Positions 17,096 through 24,288 are shown, counted from the stretch's first letter. The stretch is DNA of 39,695 nucleotides from Rhodospirillales bacterium CG15_BIG_FIL_POST_REV_8_21_14_020_66_15 (GCA_002781745.1 PFFW01000125.1:1-39695); one strand, 5' to 3'. Notes: generated from the letters alone by a model not told the origin. Numbers and translations: made by a program.

Positions 17096-17120
17096 GCGGT
17101 AACGCCCTTGGGTCCATCAA

Positions 17121-17160
17121 AAAAGAAAACCGCCGTCCGGTTTACCGGGCGGCGGTTTTT
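17121..17160. terminator. Strong bidirectional terminator
   Basis: AAAACCGCCGTCCGG (17126-17140) and CCGGGCGGCGGTTTT (17145-17159) form a 15-bp stem with a single G-T wobble and a TTTA loop. T-runs lie on both sides (TTTTT on plus, TTCTTTTTT on minus). It separates the convergent TRAP operon and cytochrome gene. Confidence 0.93.
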
Positions 17161-17215
17161 CGTCTCGGCGCAACGGTGCCGATGCGGGCGGCGGCCGGGC
17201 CGTCCGCCCACGGGG

Positions 17216-17632
17216 TCACTTCTGGCTGGCCAGGTATTCGATGACCTGCTTGCGCTCGTCTTCCTTCTTCAGGCCCGGATAGGCCATCTTGGTGGTCGCC
17301 TTGGGATCGCCCAGGAAGTCCTGCAGGAACTTCTTGGGGTTGGCCAGGTAGGCGTCCAGGGTCTTGGCGTCCCACACCAGGCCCTTTTCGCTGGCGGCGA
17401 CCATGGACTTGGAATAGCGCGAGGCCTTGTAGCCGTCAGCCGTGCCGGCCTTGCGGCCCACGACGCCATTGAGGGACGGGCCGATCGTATGCTTTCCGGA
17501 CACCGTATGGCACTGCGCGCAACGATTTTTCTTGAACGCCTGGGCTCCATCGGCCAGGACGGGGCCGGAGGCCGCCATCATCGATACCGCGAACCCGGCA
17601 GCCGCGACCGCCATCAGGGTTGAATGCTTCAT
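17216..17632 (-). CDS. Periplasmic class I c-type cytochrome (cytochrome c2-like)
   Basis: This 138-aa protein has a signal peptide ending near LA-DG (residue 27) and one haem-binding CAQCH motif (Cys38, Cys41, His42). Met116 in TKMAYPG is the likely sixth haem ligand. The GPSLNGVVGRKAG segment and the insertion before the methionine fit mitochondrial-type or c2 cytochromes, which carry electrons to a terminal oxidase or reaction centre. The start codon has GGAAGG at good spacing. It is monocistronic: the bidirectional terminator at 17121-17160 follows it, and the upstream neighbour is divergent. The redox partner is not encoded nearby. Confidence 0.9.
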   Translation of the reverse strand: MKHSTLMAVAAAGFAVSMMAASGPVLADGAQAFKKNRCAQCHTVSGKHTIGPSLNGVVGRKAGTADGYKASRYSKSMVAASEKGLVWDAKTLDAYLANPKKFLQDFLGDPKATTKMAYPGLKKEDERKQVIEYLASQK

Positions 17633-17776
17633 AAAACGAACCTTCCGTCTTACTTGAGGGTGGATAATCTCATTCTGCCCTTTCGGGCTGGCTCAACGTG
17701 CCCATTTTGGGCCGGCCCGCATTATGTTCATCCGTCCCGTCGTGCGCAATCGGCAAGCCGAAGTGCCTGAGATGAT

Positions 17777-17805
17777 TTCATAAACGCTGCGTTCCGCATT
17801 ATAAT
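17777..17805 (+). promoter_or_regulatory. Sigma70-type promoter for the DUF2336 gene
   Basis: TTCATA (17777-17782), a 17-nt spacer and a perfect TATAAT (17800-17805). The predicted start is about 65 nt before the ATG at 17877. Confidence 0.65.
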
Positions 17806-17876
17806 CGCCCGACGTGGAAGTCGTGGGTGCAGTTCCGGGAGGCCTTTCCGATCTGCAAGAGGAGTATTGTGTTCTC

Positions 17877-19037
17877 ATGCCAACAGATAATCTCAATCAG
17901 GCGGACGTCGCCAAACTGTTGTCCGATCCCACGCCGGACAACCGCGCGGCCACCGCCGCCAAGGTCGCCGTGGCCTTCGATCCCGCCAGGCTCAGCCCCA
18001 ACGAGCGGGCCCTTGCCGAGGAAATTTTCCGCCTGATGGTCAAGGACGCGGAAGTCCGCGTGCGCCAGGCGTTGGCCGAAAACCTGAAGCAGAACGGCAA
18101 CGTGCCCCACGATGTCGCCCTGGCGCTGGCCAACGACGTCGACCAGGTGGCGTTGCCGATGATCGAGTTCTCCCAGGTCCTCAACGACGACGATCTGATT
18201 GCCATCATCGGCTCGCAGGACCCCGCCAAGCAGGAGGCCGTCGCCGGACGGGCGACCGTTTCCGAGGCGATCTCCGACGCGCTGGTCGGCACGGGCAACG
18301 AGGCGGCGGTGACCCGTCTGGTTGCCAACGAAGGGGCCGCCATTTCCGAGCGCGCGTTCCAAAAGGTGGTCGACGATTTCGGCGACCGCGAGCCGATGCA
18401 GACGGCCATGGTCAACCGGTCGTCGCTGCCGGTCACGGTGGCGGAACGCCTGGTCACCCTGGTTTCGGAAAACCTGCGCGACGAACTGGTCAAGCGCCAC
18501 GAACTGCCGGCGTCCATGGCCACCGACATCATCATGCAGTCGCGCGAGCGGGCGACCATCAGCCTGTCGTCGGATTCCGGCGTCGACGACGTCATGGTTC
18601 TGGTTCGCCAGCTTCACGAGCATGGCCGCCTGACGCCGTCTATCACCCTGCGCGCGCTGTGCATGGGCGACATCACCTTCTTCGAATGCGCCATGGCCAC
18701 CCTGGGGGGCGTGACGCTGGAGAATGCGCGGCGCCTGATCCATGACCGCGGTCCCTTGGGCCTGCGCGCCATCTTCGACAAGGCGAAGCTGCCGCCCGCC
18801 CAATTCATGGCGGTGCGGGCGGCGCTCGACGTCAGCCGGGAAACCGAAATGGACGGCGGCGAGAACGACCGCGAACGCTATGCCCGTCGCATGATCGAGC
18901 GGATCATGACCCAGTACGACGACCTGGGCGTCGAGTTCGAGTCGTCCGACCTGGAATACCTGCTGACCAAGATGGACGAACTTCCCCCCGACGTGCTGGG
19001 CGACGACGGGCCGGATGCCGTGATCGGCACGGGGTGA
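17877..19037 (+). CDS. DUF2336 family protein
   Basis: This 386-aa, mostly helical, soluble acidic protein is of the DUF2336 type, a family common in Rhodospirillales and related alphaproteobacteria and without an established function. Repeating helical pairs such as RLSPNERALAEEIFRLMVKD and VRVRQALAENLKQ suggest a HEAT-like arrangement in the first two thirds. There is no signal peptide or membrane segment. ATG 17877 was chosen because AGAGGAG lies upstream and a TATAAT promoter lies 72-77 bp upstream. A GTG further up would add 21 unlikely residues. It is monocistronic and converges on the DctP-like gene with 19 bp between stops. In other species DUF2336 genes often occur near signalling genes, but no partner is evident here. 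Confidence 0.85.
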   Translation: MPTDNLNQADVAKLLSDPTPDNRAATAAKVAVAFDPARLSPNERALAEEIFRLMVKDAEVRVRQALAENLKQNGNVPHDVALALANDVDQVALPMIEFSQVLNDDDLIAIIGSQDPAKQEAVAGRATVSEAISDALVGTGNEAAVTRLVANEGAAISERAFQKVVDDFGDREPMQTAMVNRSSLPVTVAERLVTLVSENLRDELVKRHELPASMATDIIMQSRERATISLSSDSGVDDVMVLVRQLHEHGRLTPSITLRALCMGDITFFECAMATLGGVTLENARRLIHDRGPLGLRAIFDKAKLPPAQFMAVRAALDVSRETEMDGGENDRERYARRMIERIMTQYDDLGVEFESSDLEYLLTKMDELPPDVLGDDGPDAVIGTG

Positions 19038-19056
19038 TCGTCTTCCGGTCTGGGGC

Positions 19057-20253
19057 CTATCGGCCTCCGACGTCGCGCCATACGGCGTAATCCTTGCGGA
19101 ACCGGTCGAGCGACTTCCACACCTTCGCGAAGTTCTTGTCGCGCTTGGCGGTTTCACGGGCGACCTCGTCCCAGGCCTGGGACAGCTTCTCCAGGATTTC
19201 GCGCGGCCAGCGCCGCACGGTCACGCCTTCCTTGGTCAGGTTCAGCAGCGCCCGGTACTGCATGGCCTCGCCCTCGGCCAGGCCGTGGCGCACGTTGTCG
19301 CCGCACACCGCGCGAAGCTGCGAGCGCTGCACCGGCTTGAGGTCCGCCCACCGCGCGGCGTTGACGACGAGCGCCAGCAGCGTCGCCGGCTGGTGCCAGC
19401 CGGGGAAATAGTAGTTCCGCGCCATGCGGTGCAGGCCCAGTTGCGTGTCGACGGTCGGCATGGAGTATTCGGCGGCATCAAGGGCGCCCGTTTCCAGCGC
19501 GTGGAAGGTCTCGCCCTCGTTCAGGAGCACGGTCTTGGCGCCCAGGCGGCTCATGACCTTGGCGCCCAGGCCCGTCATGCGCACGCGCAGGCCCTTCAGG
19601 TCTTCGACCGTGGTCAGCGGCCGACGGTACCAGCCGGCCCCTTCGGGCGACACCAGACCGCAGACGACGATTTGCACACCCAGGCCCTCGGCCAGGTCGT
19701 CGAGCAGTTTCTCGCCGCCGCCGAAGTACAGCCAGGCGAGGTATTCCTCGGCTCTCGGGCCGAAGGGCACCGCCCCGAAAAGCTGCAGGGCGGGCGCATC
19801 CGCGGGCCAGCTTTCCGGCGCCACGAAGGCGGCGTCGATGGTTCCCGCCTTTACCGCGGCCAACATGTCCCTCCCCTGGACGAGAGAGCCCGGCTCGTGG
19901 AAGGCGATCTCCATCCCCCCGGCGGACACGCGCCAAATTTCGGTCTCGATCCGCTTGGCCTGGGCGCCGAGCTGCGGCAGGGCGCTTGAGAAGGCGCTTT
20001 CCATGCGCCAGCGCACGACCGGGCCAGGGTTCGCGACGGGGGCCAGAAGGTTCTCGGCCGCCGGAACGGGGGGCGTGCCCGCGACGGCCGTTGCGATGGC
20101 CGATTTGGCGGACAGGGCGTTGGCGGACAGTGCGGCGGCGGCGTGGGCGGCGGGTTCGTGCAGCGGTGCCTGAAGGCGAGGGGCGATGACGGACACCCCC
20201 ATGACGACACCGACCACCAATCCTACGACGATGCCGATCAAGGCATTGCGCAT
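19057..20253 (-). CDS. Orphan DctP-type TRAP substrate-binding protein with N-terminal anchor
   Basis: This 398-aa protein starts at ATG 20253, behind GGAAAGG. From about residue 80 it matches the DctP fold of the mannitol/chloroaromatic subgroup: VRWRMESAFSSALPQL, the LKGLRVRMTGLGAKVMSRLG segment with the conserved ligand arginine, and YYFPGWHQPATLLALVVN. The N terminus is unusual. A hydrophobic segment (about 5-25, IGIVVGLVVGVVMGVSVIAP) has no obvious cleavage site and is followed by an alanine-rich linker of about 50 residues, so it may be a tethered rather than free periplasmic protein. No DctQ/DctM permease genes are adjacent, so it either uses a distant permease or acts as a sensor. The fused permease at 14054 belongs to the TAXI class and is an unlikely partner. 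Confidence 0.85.
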   Translation of the reverse strand: MRNALIGIVVGLVVGVVMGVSVIAPRLQAPLHEPAAHAAAALSANALSAKSAIATAVAGTPPVPAAENLLAPVANPGPVVRWRMESAFSSALPQLGAQAKRIETEIWRVSAGGMEIAFHEPGSLVQGRDMLAAVKAGTIDAAFVAPESWPADAPALQLFGAVPFGPRAEEYLAWLYFGGGEKLLDDLAEGLGVQIVVCGLVSPEGAGWYRRPLTTVEDLKGLRVRMTGLGAKVMSRLGAKTVLLNEGETFHALETGALDAAEYSMPTVDTQLGLHRMARNYYFPGWHQPATLLALVVNAARWADLKPVQRSQLRAVCGDNVRHGLAEGEAMQYRALLNLTKEGVTVRRWPREILEKLSQAWDEVARETAKRDKNFAKVWKSLDRFRKDYAVWRDVGGR

Positions 20254-20306
20254 GACGATGACCTTTCCGATCCGCCCTCCCTCGGGCGACCCTCTGCGGG
20301 CGCGCA

Positions 20307-20334
20307 AGTGTACCCGAAGCGGCGGCCGGGCCAG
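20307..20334 (-). promoter_or_regulatory. Weak promoter candidate for the DctP-like gene
   Basis: On the minus strand, CTGGCC (20334-20329), a 16-nt spacer and TACACT (20312-20307). It resembles the promoter at 12537-12564, which also precedes a TRAP binding-protein gene. The -35 match is poor. Confidence 0.35.
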
Positions 20335-20352
20335 AGTCCTTAGGCGCCGAGG

Positions 20353-20373
20353 TTATTCACAATCTGTGGATAT
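20353..20373. promoter_or_regulatory. Inverted pair of DnaA-box-like sequences
   Basis: TTATTCACA (20353-20361) fits TTATNCACA exactly. TGTGGATAT (20365-20373) is an 8/9 match in the opposite direction. The two are separated by 3 nt, in the gap between the DctP-like gene and the small FNR-controlled gene. Confidence 0.45.
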
Positions 20374-20415
20374 GTCGGGACGGCCGCGGTGTGGGAAAGG
20401 AGGAGCCTGCGGTCC

Positions 20416-20429
20416 TTGATCTAGATCAA
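20416..20429 (+). promoter_or_regulatory. Perfect FNR/Anr-type binding site
   Basis: TTGAT-CTAG-ATCAA is a full consensus match and a complete 14-bp palindrome. Its centre (20422.5) is 41.5 nt upstream of 20464, and TCTAAA (20451-20456) sits where a -10 element belongs. This is the geometry of an oxygen-responsive class II activated promoter reading rightward. Confidence 0.8.
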
Positions 20430-20491
20430 TGCCGGGGCGTCGGCGGCGCATCTAAAGTCGGCCCATCAGTTCCACAGGGGGATGTCGACAT

Positions 20492-20596
20492 ATGACGACC
20501 GGCAGCGTGATTTTCCTTGGTGTGTGCGTTGGTGCTGCGATCGCCTTCGCGATCGCGGTGGCCTACGGCATCAGCCAGACCAGTAACCCCCGTTAA
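20492..20596 (+). CDS. 34-aa single-pass membrane protein under FNR-type control
   Basis: This small ORF begins MTTGSVIFLGVCVGAAIA and ends SQTSNPR. Residues 5-26 form one hydrophobic membrane helix with small residues (G, A) along it, and the tail is short and polar. AGGGGGA (20476-20482) is a good SD 9 nt before the ATG. Upstream there is a perfect FNR site at -41.5 and a -10-like TCTAAA; downstream there is a perfect terminator at 20659-20693. Having all four elements in order makes it very likely to be expressed, mainly when oxygen is low. I do not recognise the family. Small one-helix subunits of cytochrome oxidases (CcoM, CydX types) have this size and regulation, but no oxidase genes are nearby, so that is only an idea. 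Confidence 0.72.
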   Translation: MTTGSVIFLGVCVGAAIAFAIAVAYGISQTSNPR

Positions 20597-20658
20597 GGGG
20601 ACATTCATTCGTTAGGGCATTATGCCCGATCCAACCCCAAGGATTGGCAAACCCACGG

Positions 20659-20693
20659 CCCCGGCCCGCGCTAGCGCGGGCCGGGGTTTTTTT
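20659..20693 (+). terminator. Perfect intrinsic terminator after the 34-aa gene
   Basis: CCCCGGCCCGCG (20659-20670) and CGCGGGCCGGGG (20675-20686) form a 12-bp perfect stem with a CTAG loop, followed by seven Ts (20687-20693). There is no T-run on the other strand, so it serves the plus-strand transcript. Confidence 0.93.
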
Positions 20694-20727
20694 CGGTGGT
20701 ACCGGAGCGTGTCGCCCGCCGCGGGGT

Positions 20728-21471
20728 TCAGTCGCACTTGCGGTAGACCAGGTCGACCTTGTGCCATTGGTTGTTGTACTGCACGGCGTAGGATCGCAGC
20801 TCCGTCGCGCTGACGATCTTGTCCTGATAGATCAGGCCGTCGGCCTCCAGCACCATGATGTCGTCCTCGCGGCGCACCGTGTAGACGGCCGAACTGCCGT
20901 CGTCGCGCACCACCCGCACCTTGTCGGCGGAGACCTGGTTGTAGGTGACGCCGTTGCCGCCATTCGTGCGCGAGCAGTCGACGGCCCAGCGACCCAGGAC
21001 CCAGGGCACGGGAAACTGGCCCGGCGGCATGGGCGGCGGGAGCTGCCCCGCCGCGTGGCGGACCAGGGGCGGGCGTGGCTGGTCCGTTGCGTAGGTCGCG
21101 GGCACCTGCGCCCCCTGGGTCGGCTGCAGGGTCGCCAGGCGGCGGCGCGCCAAGTGGGTCAGGGCGCTGTCAGGATAGGTTTCGATGAAGGACTGAAACA
21201 CGGTCGGGTCGTCCGATTCCCGGATGCGCTCCCACTTCTCCACATCCTCGCGGCGCTCGCGGGTCGGATCGCGGGAAAGCGACTTTTCCTCATCGCCCGT
21301 GAACGGCGACGACACGGTGTCCCACAGCTCCTTCGACTTGTCGGCGACGGCGGAAAAGGCGTTGCTCGCCGTTTCGCAGCCGCCCAGCAGGAGCAGCGCG
21401 GCAAGGGCCGGCACGGCCGCTCGCAGGCGGGGCCTCGAATTGCGGCACGGCGATTCGCTCAACGCGGTCAT
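20728..21471 (-). CDS. Putative lipoprotein of unknown function
   Basis: This 247-aa protein has a lipoprotein signal: a basic N terminus, hydrophobic residues 19-30 and the lipobox LLGGC with Cys32 as lipidation site. The middle (about 85-115, SDDPTVFQSFIETYPDSALT then LARRRLATL) looks like a single TPR/Sel1-type helical pair of the kind found before peptidoglycan- or caspase-related domains. A proline-rich linker follows. The C-terminal 90 residues are beta-rich (GRWAVDCSRTNGGNGVTYNQ, then strands to HKVDLVYRKCD), with Cys near both ends that could form a disulfide. I do not recognise the family. It lies alone between a small plus-strand gene and a 417-bp gap. Confidence 0.75.
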   Translation of the reverse strand: MTALSESPCRNSRPRLRAAVPALAALLLLGGCETASNAFSAVADKSKELWDTVSSPFTGDEEKSLSRDPTRERREDVEKWERIRESDDPTVFQSFIETYPDSALTHLARRRLATLQPTQGAQVPATYATDQPRPPLVRHAAGQLPPPMPPGQFPVPWVLGRWAVDCSRTNGGNGVTYNQVSADKVRVVRDDGSSAVYTVRREDDIMVLEADGLIYQDKIVSATELRSYAVQYNNQWHKVDLVYRKCD

Positions 21472-21888
21472 GACACGGCCCTGGCGGACGGTTCCCGAGT
21501 TCGATTAAGGAGCATGCTCCTCCCCATACGGCGATAAGGTAGCCAATTAGAAACGAAAGCGAAAGCGTCCGCTCGCAGCCCGCGGGCGGCGCCGTCAATT
21601 GCATTTAGGGGATTGCTGTCATGCCGGCGGTGCGGGGATTCCGGCTGCGGATTCCCTGGGGCCCGGACGGCAAGCGTCGTATTATCCGCGGCTGAGGACT
21701 CTGGGATTGAAGACCTGTCGCGCGCGTCCTTCTTCTTGATGGAAATCGGCGCGCCGCTTGCGCAGGCCGTCCGGGAAACCGGCCGACCGGCGGTGTCAGG
21801 CACCACATGCTGCTTGTTCAGCCCTTAACGCGTCGCTCTTTGCCTCTCCGGCCGCGTGCCTGGAGAAGGCTTTTGATGGAGTGCCCAA
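21472..21888. other. 417-bp gap without a convincing gene
   Basis: This stretch separates the lipoprotein gene (-) and the small periplasmic protein gene (+), so it should contain both promoters. A perfect 14-bp palindrome AGGAGCATGCTCCT lies at 21508-21521, 37 bp before the lipoprotein start. Two direct GGATTCC copies lie near 21638-21657. No clear -35/-10 pair, RNA gene or coding frame is visible. Confidence 0.45.
21508..21521. promoter_or_regulatory. Perfect 14-bp palindrome upstream of the lipoprotein gene
   Basis: AGGAGCATGCTCCT reads the same on both strands. It lies 37 bp upstream of the lipoprotein start codon and could be an operator; no regulator is recognised. Confidence 0.4.
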
Positions 21889-22173
21889 ATGTCGCTTTCG
21901 AGCGTCAAAAAGACCGCCGCCTTCGTCGGTTTCATGTCTCTCGCGCCGTTCGCCACGGCCGTGTCCGCCCAGGAGATCGCCAGCCTGCCGGCCTGTGAGC
22001 AGGCCATCACCGATACCCTGAAGACGAAGGACGAGAACCCGGCCGTCGCCGAGCAGACCGAAGCGGTGTTCGATCAGCTGATCGAGCAGGCCCGCAACGA
22101 ATGTGCCGCGAACAGCTTCCATGACGCGGCCGCCACGCTGAATCAGGCCCGCTCGCTGGTCGCCGCCGAATAA
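21889..22173 (+). CDS. Small periplasmic protein of unknown function
   Basis: This 94-aa protein starts at ATG 21889, with GGAG 7 nt upstream. Residues 1-27 are a Sec signal peptide ending SAQA-like at VSAQE. The mature part of about 67 residues is acidic and helical, with two cysteines (in LPACEQ and RNECAAN) that could form a disulfide linking two helices: EQAITDTLKTKDENPAVAEQ and VFDQLIEQARNEC. It ends SFHDAAATLNQARSLVAAE, similar in style to single helical repeats. I do not recognise a family. It is monocistronic with its own terminator. Confidence 0.75.
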   Translation: MSLSSVKKTAAFVGFMSLAPFATAVSAQEIASLPACEQAITDTLKTKDENPAVAEQTEAVFDQLIEQARNECAANSFHDAAATLNQARSLVAAE

Positions 22174-22222
22174 CGACCGGCCCGCCGCGTCCGGTATCCG
22201 CCGGGACGCGGGGCGAAACGAA

Positions 22223-22266
22223 AAACGGCCCCTGGGGACTGGCAACCCCGGGGGCCGTTTCCGTTT
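22223..22266 (+). terminator. Intrinsic terminator
   Basis: AAACGGCCCC-T-GGGG (22223-22237) pairs with CCCC-G-GGGGCCGTTT (22246-22260), a 15-bp stem with one wobble, followed by CCGTTT. The A-run before it may let it act for the minus-strand tRNA transcript too. Confidence 0.85.
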
Positions 22267-22291
22267 GTACGCGTCGGGCTTGCGCCCGGAT

Positions 22292-22368
22292 TGGTCGGAG
22301 TGAGAGGATTCGAACCTCCGACCCCCGCCTCCCGAAGACGGTGCTCTACCAGGCTGAGCTACACTCCG
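22292..22368 (-). tRNA. tRNA-Pro (anticodon CGG)
   Basis: The minus strand folds into a complete cloverleaf of 77 nt including an encoded CCA. The acceptor arm CGGAGTG pairs with CACTCCG, the D arm reads TAGCTCAGCCTGGTAGAGCA, and the T arm contains GGTTCGAATCC. The anticodon stem CCGTC/GGCGG encloses TTCGGGA, giving anticodon CGG, which reads the CCG proline codon. The gene is intact and no integrase or duplicated tRNA end lies beside it, so there is no sign of use as an integration site. Confidence 0.97.
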
Positions 22369-22623
22369 GCATGGACGCCGCGGGTTAAGGCCGGCCGGGA
22401 CTTTGCATCCCCTGCCGCCGGGCCGCGACGGGCGCCCGTTATAGCGGTGGTTGCGGGCCAGAGCAAGCGCTTGGACAGCGTGGCGGGACAGTGCGACGTC
22501 ACGAGGGTCGATGGGTGCACGGCCGCCGGCCAAACCCCAAGGACCGTATTCGTGATTGATCCGGGGCACAGCGGACTGTAGCCTGACGAAAATACGCACA
22601 TCGTGCGGAGTTTGGGCGGCGGC

Positions 22624-22875
22624 ATGAACATGGACGGCAACGCATTCCGGCACTGGCGCAAACGCCACAAGATGTCGCAGAAGGACGCGGCCAAGGCGCT
22701 GGGCCTCAAGCCGCGCATCATCCAGTACTACGAGAAGGGTGAGCGCGACGGGAAGACGGTGGAAATTCCGCTGTCCGTCCGCCTTGCCTGCTATGCCATC
22801 GAAAGCGGCGTCGGCGACTTCGACGGCGAGGACAGCACCAAGTTCAAGTTCCGCGCCAAGAAGGGCAAGGACTGA
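22624..22875 (+). CDS. Small Xre/Cro-type HTH DNA-binding protein
   Basis: This protein of about 83 aa contains a helix-turn-helix of the Cro/CI type in its first 50 residues: FRHWRKRHKMSQKDAAKALG and then LKPRIIQYYEKGER. The C-terminal tail is charged and lysine-rich (KFKFRAKKGKD). It has no other domain, so it may be a small repressor or a cofactor-free regulator. ATG 22624 and ATG 22630 are both possible, and no strong SD decides between them. A toxin partner is not evident on either side, so an antitoxin role is not supported. It converges on the polyprenyl synthase gene. Confidence 0.8.
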   Translation: MNMDGNAFRHWRKRHKMSQKDAAKALGLKPRIIQYYEKGERDGKTVEIPLSVRLACYAIESGVGDFDGEDSTKFKFRAKKGKD

Positions 22876-22897
22876 GCGCCCACGTTCGTCACCCGGG

Positions 22898-23914
22898 TCA
22901 GTACGCCCGCTCGATACAGAAATCGACCAGTTCCAACAACGCCACCTTCTGCGGGTTGTCCGGGAAGATGCCGAGCGCGTCGCGCGCCACGGCGCCGTAG
23001 TGCCTCGCGCGGTCCACGGTGTCGGCGAGCGCGTGGTGCCGGGTCATCAGCGCAATCGCGCGCTCCAGGTCGTCATCGGTCTGCTCCAGGTCCTCGAGGG
23101 TGCGGCGCCAGAACGCGCGTTCGTCCTCGCCGCCCCGGTTGAAGGCGAGGATCGCCGGCAGCGATACCTTGCCCTCGCGGAAGTCGTCGCCCACGGTCTT
23201 GCCCAGTTCGGCCTGTTTCGCCGAATAGTCCAGCACGTCGTCGATGAGCTGGAAGGCGATGCCCAGGTTGGTGCCGTAGCTGAGCAGCGCGTCCTCTTCC
23301 GCCTTGGGCCGTTCGGCGACGACGGCGCCGATGCGGCAGGCGGCGGCGAACAGTTCCGCCGTCTTGGCGGTGATGACTTCCAGGTAGTTGGCTTCGCCCG
23401 TCGCCGTGTCGCCCGTGGTCATGAGCTGCAGGACCTCGCCCTCGGCGATCACCGCCGAAGCGTCGGACAGGATCTTCAGGACCCTAAGCGATCCGTCCGC
23501 GACCATCACCTGGAACGCGCGGGAGAACAGGAAGTCACCCACCAGAACGCTGGCCTGGTTGCCCCACACCGCGTTGGCCGAGGCCTGGCCACGGCGCAGC
23601 GCGCTTTCGTCGACCACGTCGTCGTGCAGCAGGGTCGCGGTATGGATGAATTCGACGCAGGCGGCGAGCGGGATGTGCCGCTTGCCCTCGTAGCCGCACA
23701 TGCGCGCGGCGGCCAGCGTCAGGATGGGGCGCAGGCGCTTGCCGCCCGAGGCGACGATATGCCCCGCAAGCTGCGGAATCAGGGCGACCGGGCTGTCCAT
23801 GCGTTGGACGATGACCTCGTTCACCGCTTTCATGTCGTCGGCGACCAGGGCCTGGAGCTTGTCCAGGTTGGGTTTCTTCTGGCGTTCGCCTTCAAGGTCG
23901 ACCACAAGGGCCAC
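22898..23914 (-). CDS. ispB: Polyprenyl (octaprenyl/decaprenyl) diphosphate synthase
   Basis: This 338-aa trans-isoprenyl diphosphate synthase starts at GTG 23914, because AAGGGGA lies 6 nt upstream and the upstream frame has no family similarity. It builds the side chain of ubiquinone from IPP units. The two Mg-binding aspartate motifs are DDVVD (98-102) and DDVLD (225-229); GGKRLRP lies at about 58-63. The chain-length residues before the first motif are small or aliphatic (HTATLLHDD), typical of long-chain enzymes. The name ispB is by similarity; the exact chain length (C40-C50) is not readable. It is divergent from the DUF2007 gene. Confidence 0.92.
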   Translation of the reverse strand: MALVVDLEGERQKKPNLDKLQALVADDMKAVNEVIVQRMDSPVALIPQLAGHIVASGGKRLRPILTLAAARMCGYEGKRHIPLAACVEFIHTATLLHDDVVDESALRRGQASANAVWGNQASVLVGDFLFSRAFQVMVADGSLRVLKILSDASAVIAEGEVLQLMTTGDTATGEANYLEVITAKTAELFAAACRIGAVVAERPKAEEDALLSYGTNLGIAFQLIDDVLDYSAKQAELGKTVGDDFREGKVSLPAILAFNRGGEDERAFWRRTLEDLEQTDDDLERAIALMTRHHALADTVDRARHYGAVARDALGIFPDNPQKVALLELVDFCIERAY

Positions 23915-24044
23915 GGCGCATCCCCTTATTTCGGTTTGGTTCGTCGCTTGACGGTTGTCCCGGGAGCCGTGAGCATAGGGACCGCCGGGCCCCACGGTCA
24001 ACCGCGACGGACGGCCGGGGGCGGGGCGGGAAAGAGAAAACGTC

Positions 24045-24278
24045 ATGGTCGAGCTGTTCCGCACCAACGATCCCGTGCTGCTGTCCTGGATGCAGGCGCG
24101 GCTGGCCGCCCTGCACGTCCCGGCCCAGGTATTCGACACGCACGCCAGCGTCATGGACGGTAATGTCCTGGCCATCCAGCGCCGCATCATGGTCGACGAG
24201 GCCGATCTCGCCCGGGCGCAGCGCGTCGTTGCCGAGGCCGAGGAAATCGCCCGCGGCGATCGCGACCCTCTCGACTGA
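24045..24278 (+). CDS. DUF2007 domain protein
   Basis: This 77-aa protein matches the DUF2007 (putative signal-transducing) family. The opening MVELFRTNDPVLLSWMQARL and the mid-segment VMDGNVLAIQRRIMVDEADL are characteristic, and the predicted fold is a small alpha-beta ferredoxin-like unit. The biochemical role is not known. It sits 10 nt before the TrmN6-like methyltransferase on the same strand and is almost always paired with that gene in alphaproteobacteria, between the polyprenyl synthase and the methyltransferase. The pairing suggests a shared transcript rather than a proven shared function. Confidence 0.82.
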   Translation: MVELFRTNDPVLLSWMQARLAALHVPAQVFDTHASVMDGNVLAIQRRIMVDEADLARAQRVVAEAEEIARGDRDPLD

Positions 24279-24288
24279 CCGTGGGCCG

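Noticed and set aside
17659-17667. Single DnaA-box-like TTATCCACC (minus strand) upstream of the cytochrome gene
   Set aside because: One mismatched copy on its own is expected by chance.
22292-22368. tRNA-Pro as an integration site for a mobile element
   Set aside because: No integrase, direct repeat of the tRNA end or composition shift lies beside it.
22624-22875. The small HTH protein as an antitoxin
   Set aside because: No toxin-like ORF lies next to it on the same strand.
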